Assembly: GCA_026182355.1 (NCBI GenBank)
Contig: JAPFBL010000958.1
Span: 1-64,000, forward strand
Source of the DNA: Hermatobates lingyangjiaoensis
Taxonomy: Eukaryota; Arthropoda; Insecta; Hemiptera; Hermatobatidae
DNA: 64,000 nucleotides
Direction of reading: 5' to 3'
Made by a program: the position numbers and the translations under genes. Positions 1-9,420 of the stretch are shown here, piece by piece; within the stretch, counting starts at the first letter, position 1; each line of letters opens with the position of its first letter. Under the pieces are notes generated by a model. The model did no database searches, was not told where the DNA came from, and was given only the letters and a program-made list of their open reading frames with translations.

Positions 1-60
1 AAGTTTGAAAAAATATCGACAGAGACCGAAACATGTTGGAATATACGAATAAAAATTTTG
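1..60 (+). repeat. Truncated PLE terminal repeat with 3' half of a hammerhead motif
   Basis: Bases about 24-42 read GACCGAAACATGTTGG, matching the GAA + self-complementary ACATGT + U tail of the hammerhead motif at 14634-14666. The 5' half (CUGANGA and helix II) is cut off by divergence or by the window edge. Seen: the motif. Inference: Penelope-like origin. Confidence 0.35.
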
Positions 61-283
61 GTGAATTGGTTTTATTTTTTTCGAAATATATGGAAAACCT
101 ACGTGAAATTTTTTTTTTAACATATTTATTTAAATATACAACTACGCATATGATGCGTAACAAGGATATGTAGTGTGAGTAATACAAATAACTTTGACAA
201 ACATGAGCAAAGATTGAAACCCACTGGTTCAACTTTTCACTTCGTTTCCTGATTCTAGATCATCATGGCAGTAGATCCCTCGG

Positions 284-917
284 TCATCTTCTCTTAAGTC
301 GTCTTGGGGGATTCTGGGAAGATGAGGAAGGAACAAGGTTTTTTACGAGTGGATTTGGGTGAGAGGAAAGGTTGTTGTGAAACGCCTTGTAACGATCAGT
401 AGGTAAATTATGTATAAAAGCGATTTTTAGGTCCCTATGAAGAGTATGGTTTGTGACATAATAAGGTGCATTAGTGATAGTACGGAGGATTTTTGATTGT
501 AATGATTGTATTTTATAAATGTTGGAAGGTTTTGCACAACCCCATAGTTCAAGTCCGTAAGTCCAGATAGGTCGCAGTAATGCTTGATATAACAGCACTT
601 TGTTGTCGAGTATCAATTTTGAGTGTTTCCCGAGAAGTCTGTACAGTAGTAAGTAGCGTCGTTTTAGGTCAAGTCTTTTCAGTCGAGTATGGGGATTCCA
701 AGTCAAGCGTTTGTCAATGAAGAGCCCCAAGTACCTGACAACATCTGCAGTTGGAAGGAGATATTCATAGTGATATTCGGTCATAGTCCTTTTTTTAATG
801 TAAAAACTGCATGGGTGCTTTTGTTTACATTAATATTTAAGTGCCACTTTTTCAGCCAGGCTTCTATATTATGTAGGTGATCTTGGAGAGTATTTGTGGC
901 GATAATGGGATCAAGGT
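284..917 (-). pseudogene. Jockey-like non-LTR retrotransposon RT, C-terminal fragment
   Basis: A 166-codon minus-strand frame (784 to 284) reads YLGLFIDKRLTWNPH, then LLYQALLRPIWTYGLELWG, LQSKILRTITNAPYYV and HRDLKIAF, the usual order of the thumb/C-terminal part of Jockey-clade reverse transcriptases. In another frame upstream (917 to about 790) the protein continues as HNIEAWLKKWHLNINVNKS, which normally precedes the YLG block, so a frameshift near 784 breaks the gene. The catalytic YADD block and the endonuclease are absent, so this is a dead 5'-truncated copy. The Jockey assignment rests on recognised motifs, not on a search. Confidence 0.75.
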
Positions 918-1499
918 GAAAAAAATAAGTATAAAATATGTAAAACTTGAAATTGGCATTCGTTTTTAATATATCTAATTATATATAAACTGGAGACGAA
1001 ATAATGTTGGGATATTTAGTATTTAATGGTAAGAGTGCTTGAGACCTAATGGATTAACTTTCTGGCTTTATTGACACAGACATATTGACAGTGTGGGTGT
1101 GTTTAGGATCAGTTCACTTGGACCGACATCAACATAGTTCTAAACAATGTCTTCAACCACAAATAGTTGAACAACAAATAGAACAACAGTTTTAAAAAAA
1201 ACTGAATATGGATTATTATATGCATTACACACATAATTAAATAATATGATATAAAACTAAATATACTATTTCTTTTATAAAAAACTAGCGAACGTGTCCG
1301 TTTTTTTATGGATATTTTACAAAAATTCAAAGATGATACGTGGTATTTCAAAATATTATTTGAAAAATTATAGAATAGGGGAAAAATATATTTTTTAGCA
1401 CAGTGTTAAGTAAGTGCCTGTGTGTATACCACATTAGCTGTTTGTGCTTCAGGTGTATGGAGTTGGAACCTCTGACTCTGGTACAACAACATATAAATC

Positions 1500-1720
1500 A
1501 TTAGTTGTGTAATCCGTAATTGTGTGGTGTTTACTCATTCTGAACAACATTTTGGATAGAACGGATCTATTTCCTACTTGTTGTTTTCACTGAAACAACC
1601 CGTCAGCACCACATCCTTGGTGTTCTCCTGATGATGAACACAAAGTGTTCGAAACGCGTTGTTGCTGTTGAATAAAACTTCATTTGTGTGGAGACTTTTG
1701 TTTGTTTATCCATTTTACCT
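1500..1720 (+). repeat. Dispersed PLE-type repeat carrying the ACGCGU-family hammerhead
   Basis: The stretch ending in CGCGTTGTTG...AATAAAACTTCATTTGTGTGGAGACTTTTG recurs inverted at about 58470-58650, and related hairpins occur at 24755-24900 and 27655-27840. It surrounds the ribozyme-like core at 1628-1660. No coding sequence is seen. Confidence 0.55.
1628..1660 (+). ncRNA. Hammerhead-like motif, ACGCGU family
   Basis: CUGAUGA (1628-1634), one extra U, helix II GAACAC/GUGUUC closed by a 3-nt AAA loop, GAA, self-complementary helix III ACGCGU, cleavage base U at 1660. All six helix II pairs are Watson-Crick. The adjacent helix I is weak (one G-C next to the core). Seen: motif and pairing; self-cleavage is inferred. 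Confidence 0.6.
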
Positions 1721-2704
1721 CAAAATAAGTAACATATAGTTGATCATGTGAGAAACACTTGATCTCACTCACTTCAATTCTTACCGTATACAGAGTTTGG
1801 CATTGCGACTTACTTATCGTCATTGCGAAACAGACGCTGAAGGGAAATTCCAACCGTTTGAATTGAAAGGGACAGTTGTTGGGTATCAGTGGTATGCGTG
1901 GTATAAACACTGACTCACCAGTACCACACCCAGTCATGATGTCGTGAGAAACACTTGATCTCACTCACTTCAATTCTTACCGTATACAGAGTTTGGCATT
2001 GCGACTTATTTATCGTCATTGCGAAACAGACGCTGAAGGGAAATTCCAACCGTTTGAGTTGAAAGGGACAGTTGTTGGGTATCAGTGGTATGCGTGGTAT
2101 AAACACTGACTCACCAGTACCACACCCAGTCATGATGTCGTGAGAAACACTTGATCTCACTCACTTCAATTCTTACCGTATACAGAGTTTGGCATTGCGA
2201 CTTATTTATCGTCATTGCGAAACAGACGCTGAAGGGAAATTCCAACCGTTTGAGTTGAAAGGGACAGTTGTTGGGTATCAGTGGTATGCGTGGTATAAAC
2301 ACTGACTCCCAAGCACCACACCAAGTCATGATATCAGCCATTATGACGTATCTGTGCAAAGCATGAATTTGGAGTCGTTTGGGACACTCAAGTTTCTTAA
2401 CAGCATGACTGGTGCCAATATTTTAAGTTTTAAGTCCTGAGCAGGCAGTCCAGGACCACTCACGTAGTCAAGAAATTCAGTCGGAAAATGAACTGTTTCC
2501 TCATAAGTAATCACGGTTTGCTGATTTGTAAGTTCTTTCCTCAGTTTGATATAGTCCAAGAACTTGCTTATTGATTTTTCCTGCCTGCTTTTTTGTAGGG
2601 ATGAGAATTGCTCGCTCACAAAGCCAGTTATTCCGAATAGATGGCAGATCTTGAACTCCGGGAAACACCTTATCAGTTACCTCTTGCTGTGAGCTTAAAT
2701 GCAA
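1684..2704 (-). pseudogene. Helitron Pif1-type helicase C-terminal fragment, internally triplicated
   Basis: Reading leftwards from 2704, two overlapping frames carry NNWLCERAILIPTK, then HFPTEFLDYVSGPGLPAQ and LKLKILAPVMLLRNL, then GESVFIPRIPLIPNNCPFQ and LEFPFSVCFAMTINKSQ, the known order of motifs in the Pif1-like helicase of Helitron RepHel proteins. The last segment (FIPRIPLIP to IKCFS) is present three times in tandem with a ~197-bp period (about 1730-1935, 1936-2131, 2132-2345). Frames are shifted between blocks, SQG of the helicase motif reads SQC, and no Rep domain is seen, so the copy is inactive. Confidence 0.7.
1730..2345. repeat. Three tandem ~197-bp copies of a Helitron helicase segment
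   Basis: Each unit runs from GAGAAACACTTGATCTCACT to the CACCCAGTCATGATGTCGT junction. Units differ at only a few bases (TACTTATCG against TATTTATCG, for instance), so the triplication is recent relative to the decay of the helicase frame. Confidence 0.85.
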
Positions 2705-2829
2705 ATGAAATTGAAATCAACTAACAATACCTACTTGCTATACCTGTATATTTTCAAAATAAACATGTCTGCGAGGTTAGCCAAAGACAACTTAAAAGTC
2801 CATAACTTCGCTTCTACATTGAATTTTCA

Positions 2830-3075
2830 ATCCATTCAAAGCATAGATGTTAAGTTAGACTATACAAAGCTACTTTCAAATGTTCAGCTTCCTATGCCTT
2901 TTATTGTGGCTGAGTTTACGTGTGACAAAATTTTGCGGACAAACGGACAGACAGACATTTCTTTAAGGGTCGATTCGGTTACTCTATTGTATAAAACATA
3001 AAGAAAACATCAAATGAGTTAGTTCTAAGCAATGTACAGACACAAAGAAGACGAGATCTTTTTCATTATTTGTAA
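2830..3075 (+). repeat. Dispersed LINE-like 3' tail (ACAGACAG-rich)
   Basis: The block GTGGCTGAGTTTACGTGTGAC...AAACGGACAGACAGACA...TAAGGGTCGATTCGGTT...GTTCTAAGCAATGTACAGA recurs at 34228-34405 (+) and, inverted, at about 32305-32445. A GACA-rich run followed by a conserved 3' end is typical of RTE-type LINE tails. No intact ORF; the family assignment is tentative. Confidence 0.45.
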
Positions 3076-3343
3076 ATAAATATTAGAAAAAAAGAGCTAG
3101 TTTTTAACAAATACAAAGCTAGCAAACTATATGATCATACTTAGGCTACCAACTATAAATCATGTAGAATTATTAGTATATCTAAATGGTTGTTGTACTT
3201 ATTATTGGTACTTGGTATTAGTAGAAATATCATGGAGTAGTATCGTTTGGGTCACTAGTATTAGTACTCGGTATGTCATCATGGACCACCAGTACAGGTT
3301 CCTCAGATGATAGGATTATGTAAGTACTAATCAAGATCGCAGC

Positions 3344-5062
3344 AAGGACAAGGGTAGCCCAGTGGTTTGTGTGCTCGCCTCTGGAGTGGTAAGTTCAGGA
3401 GTTCAATATTCACTCTAGCACTCGGTTTATTCATACAACAAGGGACACAAATCGGATTATGACGTTATTTTAGAACGAATGTTAAGCCGTCAGACCCAAT
3501 TACATAGCTAGGGTAGCCCAGTGGCTTGTGTGCTTGCCTTTGGAGTGGTAAGTTCAGGGTTCAATATCCACTCTATCACTCGGTTTATTGATACAACAAG
3601 TGACACAAATCAGATTATGACGTTCCTTTAGAGAGAATGTTAAGCCGTCAGTCTCAATTACATGGCTAGGGTAGCCCAGTGGATTGCGTTCTCGCCTCTG
3701 TAGTGGTAAGTTCAGGGTTCAATATCCACTCTAGCACTCGGTTTATTGATACAACAAGTGACACAAATCAGATTATGACGTTCCTGTAGAGAGAATGTTA
3801 AGCCGTCAGTCTCAATTATATTGCTAGGGTAGCCCAGTGGCTTGCGTGCTAGCCTCTGGAGTGATAAGTTCAGGGTTCAATATTCACTGTAGGACGCGTT
3901 TTATTCATATAGCAAGTGACAAAAATCTCATCATGTGGCCCTCTGAGAAGATGTTAAGCCGTCAGTCTCAATTATATTGCTAGGGTAGCCCAGTGGCTTG
4001 CATGCTAGCCTCTGGAGTGGTAAGTTCAGGGTTCAATATTCACTCTAGCACGCGGTTTATTCATATAGCAAGTGACAAAAATCTCATCATGTGGCCCTCT
4101 GAGAAGATGTTAGGCCGTCAGTCTCAATTATATTGCTAGGGTAGCCCAGTGGCTTGCGTGCTAGCCTCTGGAGTGATAAGTTCAGGGTTCAATATTCACT
4201 GTAGGACGCGTTTTATTCATATAGCAAGTGACAAAAATCTCATCATGTGGCCCTCTGAGAAGATGTTAAGCCGTCAGTCTCAATTATATTGCTAGGGTAG
4301 CCCAGTGGCTTGCATGCTAGCTTCTGGAGTGGTAAGTTCAGGGTTCAATATTCACTCTAGCACGCGGTTTATTCATATAGCAAGTGACAAAAATCTCATC
4401 ATGTGGCCCTCTGAGAAGATGTTAAGCCGTCAGTCTCAATTATATTGCTAGGGTAGCCCAGTGGCTTGCGTGCTAGCCTCTGGAGTGATAAGTTCAGGGT
4501 TCAATATTCACTGTAGGACGCGTTTTATTCATATAGCAAGTGACAAAAATCTCATCATGTGGCCCTCTGAGAAGATGTTAAGCCGTCAGTCTCAATTATA
4601 TTGCTAGGGTAGCCCAGTGGCTTGCGTGCTAGCCTCTGGAGTGATAAGTTCAGGGTTCAATATTCACTGTAGGACTCGTTTTATTCATATAGCAAGTGAC
4701 AAAAATCTCATCATGTGGCCCTCTGAGAAGATGTTAAGCCGTCAGTCTCAATTATATTGCTAGGGTAGCCCAGTGGCTTGCGTGCTAGCCTCTGGAGTGA
4801 TAAGTTCAGGGTTCAATATTCACTGTAGGACGCGTTTTATTCATATAGCAAGTGACAAATATCATCATGTGGCCCTCTGAGAAGATGTTAAGCCGTCAGT
4901 CTCAATTATATTGCTAGGGTAGCCCAGTGGCTTGCGTGCTAGCCTCTGGAGTGGTAAGTTCAGGGTTCAATATTCACTCTAGCACTCGGTTATTCATACA
5001 ACAAGTGACACAAATCTGATTATGACGTCCCTCAGAGAGAATGTTAACCCATCAGTCCCAAT
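3344..5062 (+). repeat. Tandem array of ~155-bp tRNA-derived SINE heads (11 units)
   Basis: Eleven units begin with AGGGTAGCCCAGTGG at about 3351, 3510, 3666, 3826, 3984, 4137, 4294, 4449, 4606, 4758 and 4916. Each has a pol III A-box-like TAGCCCAGTGG and, ~35 nt later, a B-box-like GGTTCAATATTC, then a body ending GTTAAGCCGTCAGTCTCAATT. Neighbouring units alternate between two variants (CTCTAGCACGCGG and CTGTAGGACGCG), showing amplification of a dimer. The array runs straight into a longer SINE copy at 5063. Confidence 0.85.
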
Positions 5063-5375
5063 TACATGGTCAGGGTAGCTCAGTGGTTGTAAGCTCGTCT
5101 ACCAAGTTCTTGTGTTTGATTCTCACTCTGCTCCTCGATTTTTGTGAAACAATCATTAAATGTCTTCACTCGTTGACGACGTTAAGACGATGATTTTGAG
5201 GCTGTACGATGTAAGTTAGTTGTTAAATATCCCTACTCTAAATGCTCTTGAGTTAGGCAAAATTTAGGACTCTCAATGGTAGTGGAATCCTCATTGTGTG
5301 GTATAACAAAAGTGCAATAATGTTCGTCCTATGTGTGTTCCCTTGTAGGACTAAAACCTTACCTAACCTATCATA
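5063..5375 (+). repeat. tRNA-derived SINE, full-length-like copy
   Basis: Starts GGGTAGCTCAGTGG (A box), has TGTTTGATTCTCACTC at the B-box position, a body with GTTAAGACG, then CTAAATGCTCTTGAGTTAGGCAAAATTTAGGACTC, and ends in CCTTACCTAACCTA. The same body and tail occur inverted at 32573-32880, and partly at 8480-8735 and 53275-53480. Confidence 0.75.
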
Positions 5376-5449
5376 GTAACTAATTAAAATATTTTAAATT
5401 TTATTTATTAACACTTAAATGGGTTAGTTTCACTGAGGTTAGTAATATT

Positions 5450-5646
5450 AGAATTATTAGTAATGATGTCCGTCATACCTCGTAAAGTTACTGGAGAGCT
5501 CGACCGGTTTCGGGTCCGTCTGATTCCCATCATCAAGAGCAACTCTTGCAGATTGCTCTTAAAGATGGAAACCAAACGGACCGGAAACCGGTCGAGCTCT
5601 ACAGGAACTTTACGAGGTATGACGGACATCATTACTAATAATTCTA
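5450..5646. repeat. Fold-back element, arms ~70 bp, degenerate hammerhead with ACCGGU helix III
   Basis: The left arm (5450-5520) is the near-perfect reverse complement of 5576-5646. On the minus strand the centre reads UUGAUGA-U-GGG..CCC-GAA-ACCGGU-C, the same layout as the other hammerhead-like motifs but with C3 of the core changed to U. The + arm keeps GAA-ACCGGU-C with a worse core. Long frames across it in both strands are products of the palindrome. Confidence 0.65.
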
Positions 5647-6016
5647 ACTTAAATATCAATTAATTTTAATATATTTACTCGTTTCTTACAAAAAGAAATT
5701 ACTATTTAAATTTATGGAAATAACAAAATCGATCGATTAAAATAGATGAAGGTAAAACTAAAAGATAATAATATATATATATATACCATGGATGAGTTTG
5801 CATTAAAGTATTTATGGAGTTACATTGTATTGAATGTTAAGGTGTAGATTGATTGAATACATGTAGTCAGTTTGAATAGGTCACCTCTTTTAAAGGTCAC
5901 CATCGACTTTGCATCCTCACTGTGTAAGCTCTTTAAAGGATTAAATTTAAATTTAAATCTATCTCGACTGAATTACACACAAACCATAATATAGTTTTTA
6001 ATCACGTATAACCAAC

Positions 6017-6021
<5 letters not shown>

Positions 6022-6072
<51 letters not shown>
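6022..6072. repeat. (TA)n microsatellite
   Basis: About 25 uninterrupted TA units. Tracts like this border most PLE terminal-repeat fragments in the window. Confidence 0.95.
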
Positions 6073-6077
<5 letters not shown>

Positions 6078-6166
6078 TACTTCGAATAAAATGAAAGGTC
6101 CGTGTGGACAATAAAAACTTTTAACACATAGTAAAGAACACAGAAAGTCACTACAGAACTCACTTC

Positions 6167-6192
6167 GATATTTCGACATCTGTCGTCATCGG
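6167..6192 (-). ncRNA. Hammerhead-like motif, AUAU family (CCGAUGA core)
   Basis: CCGAUGA-C-GAC/AGAU/GUC-GAA-AUAU-C on the minus strand. Position 4 of the core is C instead of the conserved U, so activity is doubtful. Helix I pairs CUUC with GAAG next to the core. Confidence 0.5.
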
Positions 6193-6339
6193 GAAGAAGT
6201 GCGAAGTACTCGCGTTGAGAAGCAAACTGCTACTGGCCTTCAGAGTAACTCGTGGAACCACGCATTGCGGTGGTTTTACGAGATACTCTGGAGGCCAGTA
6301 GCAGTTTACTTCTACAACGTGAGTACTTCGCACTTCATC

Positions 6340-6365
6340 CCGATGACGACAGATGTCGAAATATC
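6340..6365 (+). ncRNA. Hammerhead-like motif, AUAU family (CCGAUGA core)
   Basis: Partner of 6167-6192 in the right arm: CCGAUGA-C, helix II GAC/GUC around loop AGAU, GAA, AUAU, cleavage base C at 6365, followed by GAAGTGAGTT. Confidence 0.5.
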
Positions 6366-6439
6366 GAAGTGAGTTCTGTAGTGTCTTTCTGTGTTCTTTC
6401 CTAACTCACTATCGTCGACATCAGGAGGCGAAGAGTCCT

Positions 6440-7270
6440 GCAGGAAGGCAGAGCTGCGACTCATTTCCTGTACTTTACACCCTTTTAACATGTAGAATAA
6501 CTCACATAAAACATTAACATATATTATGACCTTAAAAACTCATTTCGGTAATAAATTTCAGATCTTTTGTTTGCTTTTTATTATTTTAATTTTAGTCTAT
6601 TTTATATTATTTACCCGACTTCAAAATGCCGACCCTGGCAAGTTCCGCTCGGGTACATTTTTAAGGTTAGATCTTTAAATTACTCATTTGGGTAATAAAT
6701 TTCAATAAGTTTTTGTTCGCATTTTATTATTTTAATTTTAGTCTATTTTTTATTTTTACGCCCTCTCTAAAATTCTGTCTCCTTAGCACATGACCCCCCC
6801 CCCCCCCTTTACTACGCCAGTACTGGCGTACTTAGCTACTACTACTACTACTACTGGCTTTACTAACGTAAAGCTGATGAAATATCAGACTTTATTTATT
6901 GTTTATTCACAAATAAATAACCCCCCTCCCTCCCCCCCCCCTCCCCCCTAAAGAAGTGAACTACCAAAAAAAAAAAAAATCTCGCAAGTAATACTTAAGG
7001 ATGATGAGTTGAAAGCGAAAGCGGGTGACTCTTTCATAATCACTCGATAGTTCATTTCTTGGAAAACAAAATTCCCTTCCAATATCTAATCAATGAACGA
7101 ATTCTAACTCAAAACAAAAACAAACTTTTACTCAGAAATGACTCATTTGAATGTAAACTCGAATAGTATAACAATGCCAGAACTATTTAGCCGATCTCAT
7201 AATATCTCTTTGTTTCTCCTTTTCTCTACTCAATCCTACACCTCTTTCCTTGGAGAACCAATATATATTT
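6440..7270. other. No gene seen; low-complexity and a partial direct repeat
   Basis: About 6535-6620 and 6675-6760 are a diverged direct repeat (AATAAATTTCA...TTTTATTATTTTAATTTTAGTC). Poly-C-rich runs at 6797-6808 and 6921-6950, a CTA-type run at 6836-6854 and a poly-A run at 6967-6979 follow. No coding or structured signal is recognised. Confidence 0.6.
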
Positions 7271-7325
7271 ATATATATATAAAATAAATTCAAAACGAAG
7301 GAAACACACAGACAAAACTCACATC

Positions 7326-7351
7326 GATATTTCGACCATCGTTGTCATCAG
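7326..7351 (-). ncRNA. Hammerhead-like motif, AUAU family
   Basis: CUGAUGA-C-AAC/GAUG/GUC-GAA-AUAU-C. Core intact; helix II begins with A instead of G. Followed by GATGTGAGTTTTGTC. Confidence 0.6.
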
Positions 7352-7462
7352 GAGATGTGAAGAGCGAAGAGTCCCGCAGGAAGACAGGGCGGTACTCAAG
7401 AGTACTCAAGAGTACCGCCCTATCTTCCTGCGGGACTCTTCGCTCTTCGCTCATCACATCTC

Positions 7463-7488
7463 CTGATGACAACGATGGTCGAAATATC
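7463..7488 (+). ncRNA. Hammerhead-like motif, AUAU family
   Basis: CUGAUGA-C-AAC/GAUG/GUC-GAA-AUAU, cleavage base C at 7488, then GATGTGAG, which can pair with the CACATC upstream of the core. Confidence 0.6.
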
Positions 7489-7526
7489 GATGTGAGTTTT
7501 GTCTGTCTCTTCGCTCTTCACACCTC

Positions 7527-7552
7527 CTGATGATGACGATGGTCGAAATATC
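7527..7552 (+). ncRNA. Hammerhead-like motif, AUAU family, second tandem copy
   Basis: CUGAUGA-U-GAC/GAUG/GUC-GAA-AUAU-C with perfect 3-bp helix II. Lies head-to-tail with 7463-7488, the arrangement needed for a dimeric ribozyme. Confidence 0.6.
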
Positions 7553-7649
7553 CATGTGAGTTTTGTCTGTGTCTTTCTGTGTGTTTCCTTCGTTTTGAAT
7601 TTATTTTTTTTTTAAATAGTCCGCTGGACCGTTTCTTTTAATTGTATAT

Positions 7650-7831
7650 ATATATATATATATATATCAATGATCAAACCACAATAAGAAATGGGAAAAC
7701 AAGACTAAGATCTTTCAATCATAACAAGCGGTATTCATCAGAGTCAAAAACCCAACGTCAGTTCGTCTTGTTTTCCCATTTTCTTATTGTGGTTTGATCA
7801 TTGATTGTTATTTCACGTGTTTATGTGAAAT

Positions 7832-7875
<44 letters not shown>
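7650..7875. repeat. PLE family A terminal repeats, inverted, with (TA)n on both sides
   Basis: The left arm is the minus-strand family A unit (GATCAAACCACAATAAGAAATGGG to AACCCAAC) with a decayed motif CUGAUGA...GAA-AGAUCU-U. The right arm (from 7764) keeps only the distal tail TTGTGGTTTGATCATTGATTGTTATTTCACGTG. Confidence 0.7.
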
Positions 7876-7876
<1 letters not shown>

Positions 7877-7959
7877 CAGCTACAGGTTCTAAAGAATCAT
7901 ATTTTCTTTTGTGCTTTTTAAATATTGTAGAACTATCGTATAACACAACAAATGTTAAT

Positions 7960-8475
7960 CTGAAATATTACTATATCTATAATATCATACTATAAATTCT
8001 ATATACTAAACTACTATATTAATATACACTATAATATATATACTATATATATTATAGTGTATATTACTACATACTATAATGATATATACTAAATTACTTT
8101 ATACTATATACGAAATTCTTTTATACCATATACTACAATAGTACTGTAGTATATTCACCTCTCAATTGTGAGAGTACAATACTGTATCACTATATATTTT
8201 AATACTACATACTATAATACTATATAATATATTAATATGTACTATAATACTACATACTATATTAATGTACACTAAATTATTTTATACCCTATACCATATT
8301 GCTATATACTACAATAGTATATACTATGTACTAAAATAGTATATAGTATATACTATGTACTAAAATAGTATATAGTATATACTATGTACTAAAATAGTAT
8401 ACAGTATATACTATATACTAAAATAGTATATAGTATATACTATATTACTATACCCTATAATACTATATACTTTAG
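7960..8475. repeat. AT-rich minisatellite of TACTATA-type units
   Basis: Imperfect repeats of ACTATATACTAAAATAGTAT and shorter derivatives. The clearest part, 8310-8440, has a ~31-bp period. Nothing else is visible. Confidence 0.75.
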
Positions 8476-8479
8476 TTGG

Positions 8480-8735
8480 TAGTCCAGGGTTTGTCCCCAC
8501 CTGACCCTCAATTTACTCACTTGAGAGGTAAATAAATCTGAGTATGTAGTCCCTCGGAGAGGACGTTAATCCTGTACGATGTCAGGTACTCGTTAAAGAT
8601 CCCTACTCTAAATACACTTGAGTTAGGCAAAAATTTACGGCTCCCACTGTAGAATCTGTAGAATCACCGATGAAAGAAAAAGTCGGTAAACGGTTGACAT
8701 TATCACCCGCTAGGGGATCGGTTTAAACCGATATA
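8480..8735 (+). repeat. tRNA-derived SINE fragment (head lost)
   Basis: Shares GGACGTTAATCC, GATGTCAGGTACTCGTTAAAGATCCCTAC and GAGTTAGGCAAAAATTTA with the copy at 32573-32880. The A box is missing and the 3' end diverges after CACTGTAGAATC. Confidence 0.65.
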
Positions 8736-8894
8736 CCATACTAGTATACACCATATTACTATATACTATAACATCATGTAGTATATTACTGTATAGTATT
8801 ATTGCTATAATTCAAAATATGAAACGGTCTGTTTGGACAACATATTAAATGATTACAAGAAAAAAACACGTAGAAACCATACACAAATCACTTC

Positions 8895-8919
8895 AATATT
8901 TCGACTTCGTCGTCATCAG
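8895..8919 (-). ncRNA. Hammerhead-like motif
   Basis: CUGAUGA-C, a 3-bp helix II closed by a 3-nt loop, GAA, AUAU, cleavage base U. GAC opposite GUC is partly decayed in this arm. Confidence 0.5.
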
Positions 8920-8995
8920 GAGAAAGAGAAGAGAAAGATGATTTGTTGCTTGCCAGCTGAACAGAACTCATCTTTTTCTCCTTCTTTTTGTTCTC

Positions 8996-9020
8996 CTGAT
9001 GACGACGAGGTCGAAATATA
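8996..9020 (+). ncRNA. Hammerhead-like motif
   Basis: CUGAUGA-C-GAC/GAG/GUC-GAA-AUAU-A, cleavage base A at 9020. Core intact. Confidence 0.6.
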
Positions 9021-9257
9021 GAATTGAGTTGTGTATTATTTCTACGTGTTCTTTTCTTGTAATATTATTATATTGGTAAAAATTCATATCAAACAACCTT
9101 ATTTCATTTTGTCAAATATTTTTGTTGAATAAAATAAATATTTATCTTTTGGATATTTTGCAGAACAGAAACTGATATTAATTTTAATTTCATGTGATGA
9201 GGAATTTCAAAAAGTTACGTCTCCAGGCAGAAAAAAAAGGACTATGTTAAAACTAAC

Positions 9258-9290
9258 AACGCGTTTCAAACACTTAGTATTCTTCTTCAG
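9258..9290 (-). ncRNA. Hammerhead-like motif, ACGCGU family, decayed
   Basis: CUGAAGA-A, helix II GAAUAC opposite GUGUUU with mismatches, GAA, ACGCGU, U. Same family as 1628-1660 and 27771-27803. Confidence 0.5.
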
Positions 9291-9330
9291 GTTTACATCT
9301 GCATTGTTGATGGTGTTATGGCGTAGATCA

Positions 9331-9420
9331 GAGTTTCTCAAACTTTTTTTCGACGCAGAACCCTTTTTGCTTCAGTAACTTCCCCGGGAACCCTAGATTC
9401 TAATGATTTTATACAATCAT
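9331..9420 (+). mobile_element. Possible hAT-type element terminus
   Basis: CAGAGTTTCTCAAACTTTTT followed by GAACCC resembles the CAGTG/CAGAG..TCTCAAAC ends of hAT elements such as 56119-56585. No matching right end or 8-bp duplication is found, so it is a fragment at best. Confidence 0.3.

Larger units (their letters stand above)
6075..6425. repeat. PLE terminal-repeat pair, head-to-head fold-back
   Basis: The left arm holds a minus-strand motif at 6167-6192 and the right arm a plus-strand motif at 6340-6365. Both continue into GTGAGTTCTGTAGTGTCTTTCTGTG and the left arm also into the AATAAAA...GTCCACACGGACC tail. The inverted arms meet around 6265. A left (TA)n tract is present. The same family is at 16060-16320 and, as a fragment, at 33105-33205. 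Confidence 0.75.
7280..7600. repeat. PLE fold-back with three hammerhead-like motifs
   Basis: Inverted arms centre at about 7405. The minus motif is at 7326-7351, and plus motifs at 7463-7488 and 7527-7552 lie head-to-tail ~64 bp apart, so the right arm carries a partial tandem duplication. Flanks share AAATTCAAAACGAAGGAAAC / GTTTCCTTCGTTTTGAATTT. Confidence 0.75.
8815..9070. repeat. PLE fold-back, GAC/GUC-AUAU family
   Basis: Inverted arms centre at about 8960. A minus motif lies at 8895-8919 and a plus motif at 8996-9020. Distal arms share AACACGTAGAAA...AATTACAAGAAAA in inverted form. Confidence 0.7.

Noticed and set aside
2699..3001. 100-codon plus-strand ORF
   Set aside because: It covers a dispersed LINE-like tail; GQTDISLRVDSV is a translation of the GACA-rich 3' end seen elsewhere without the frame.
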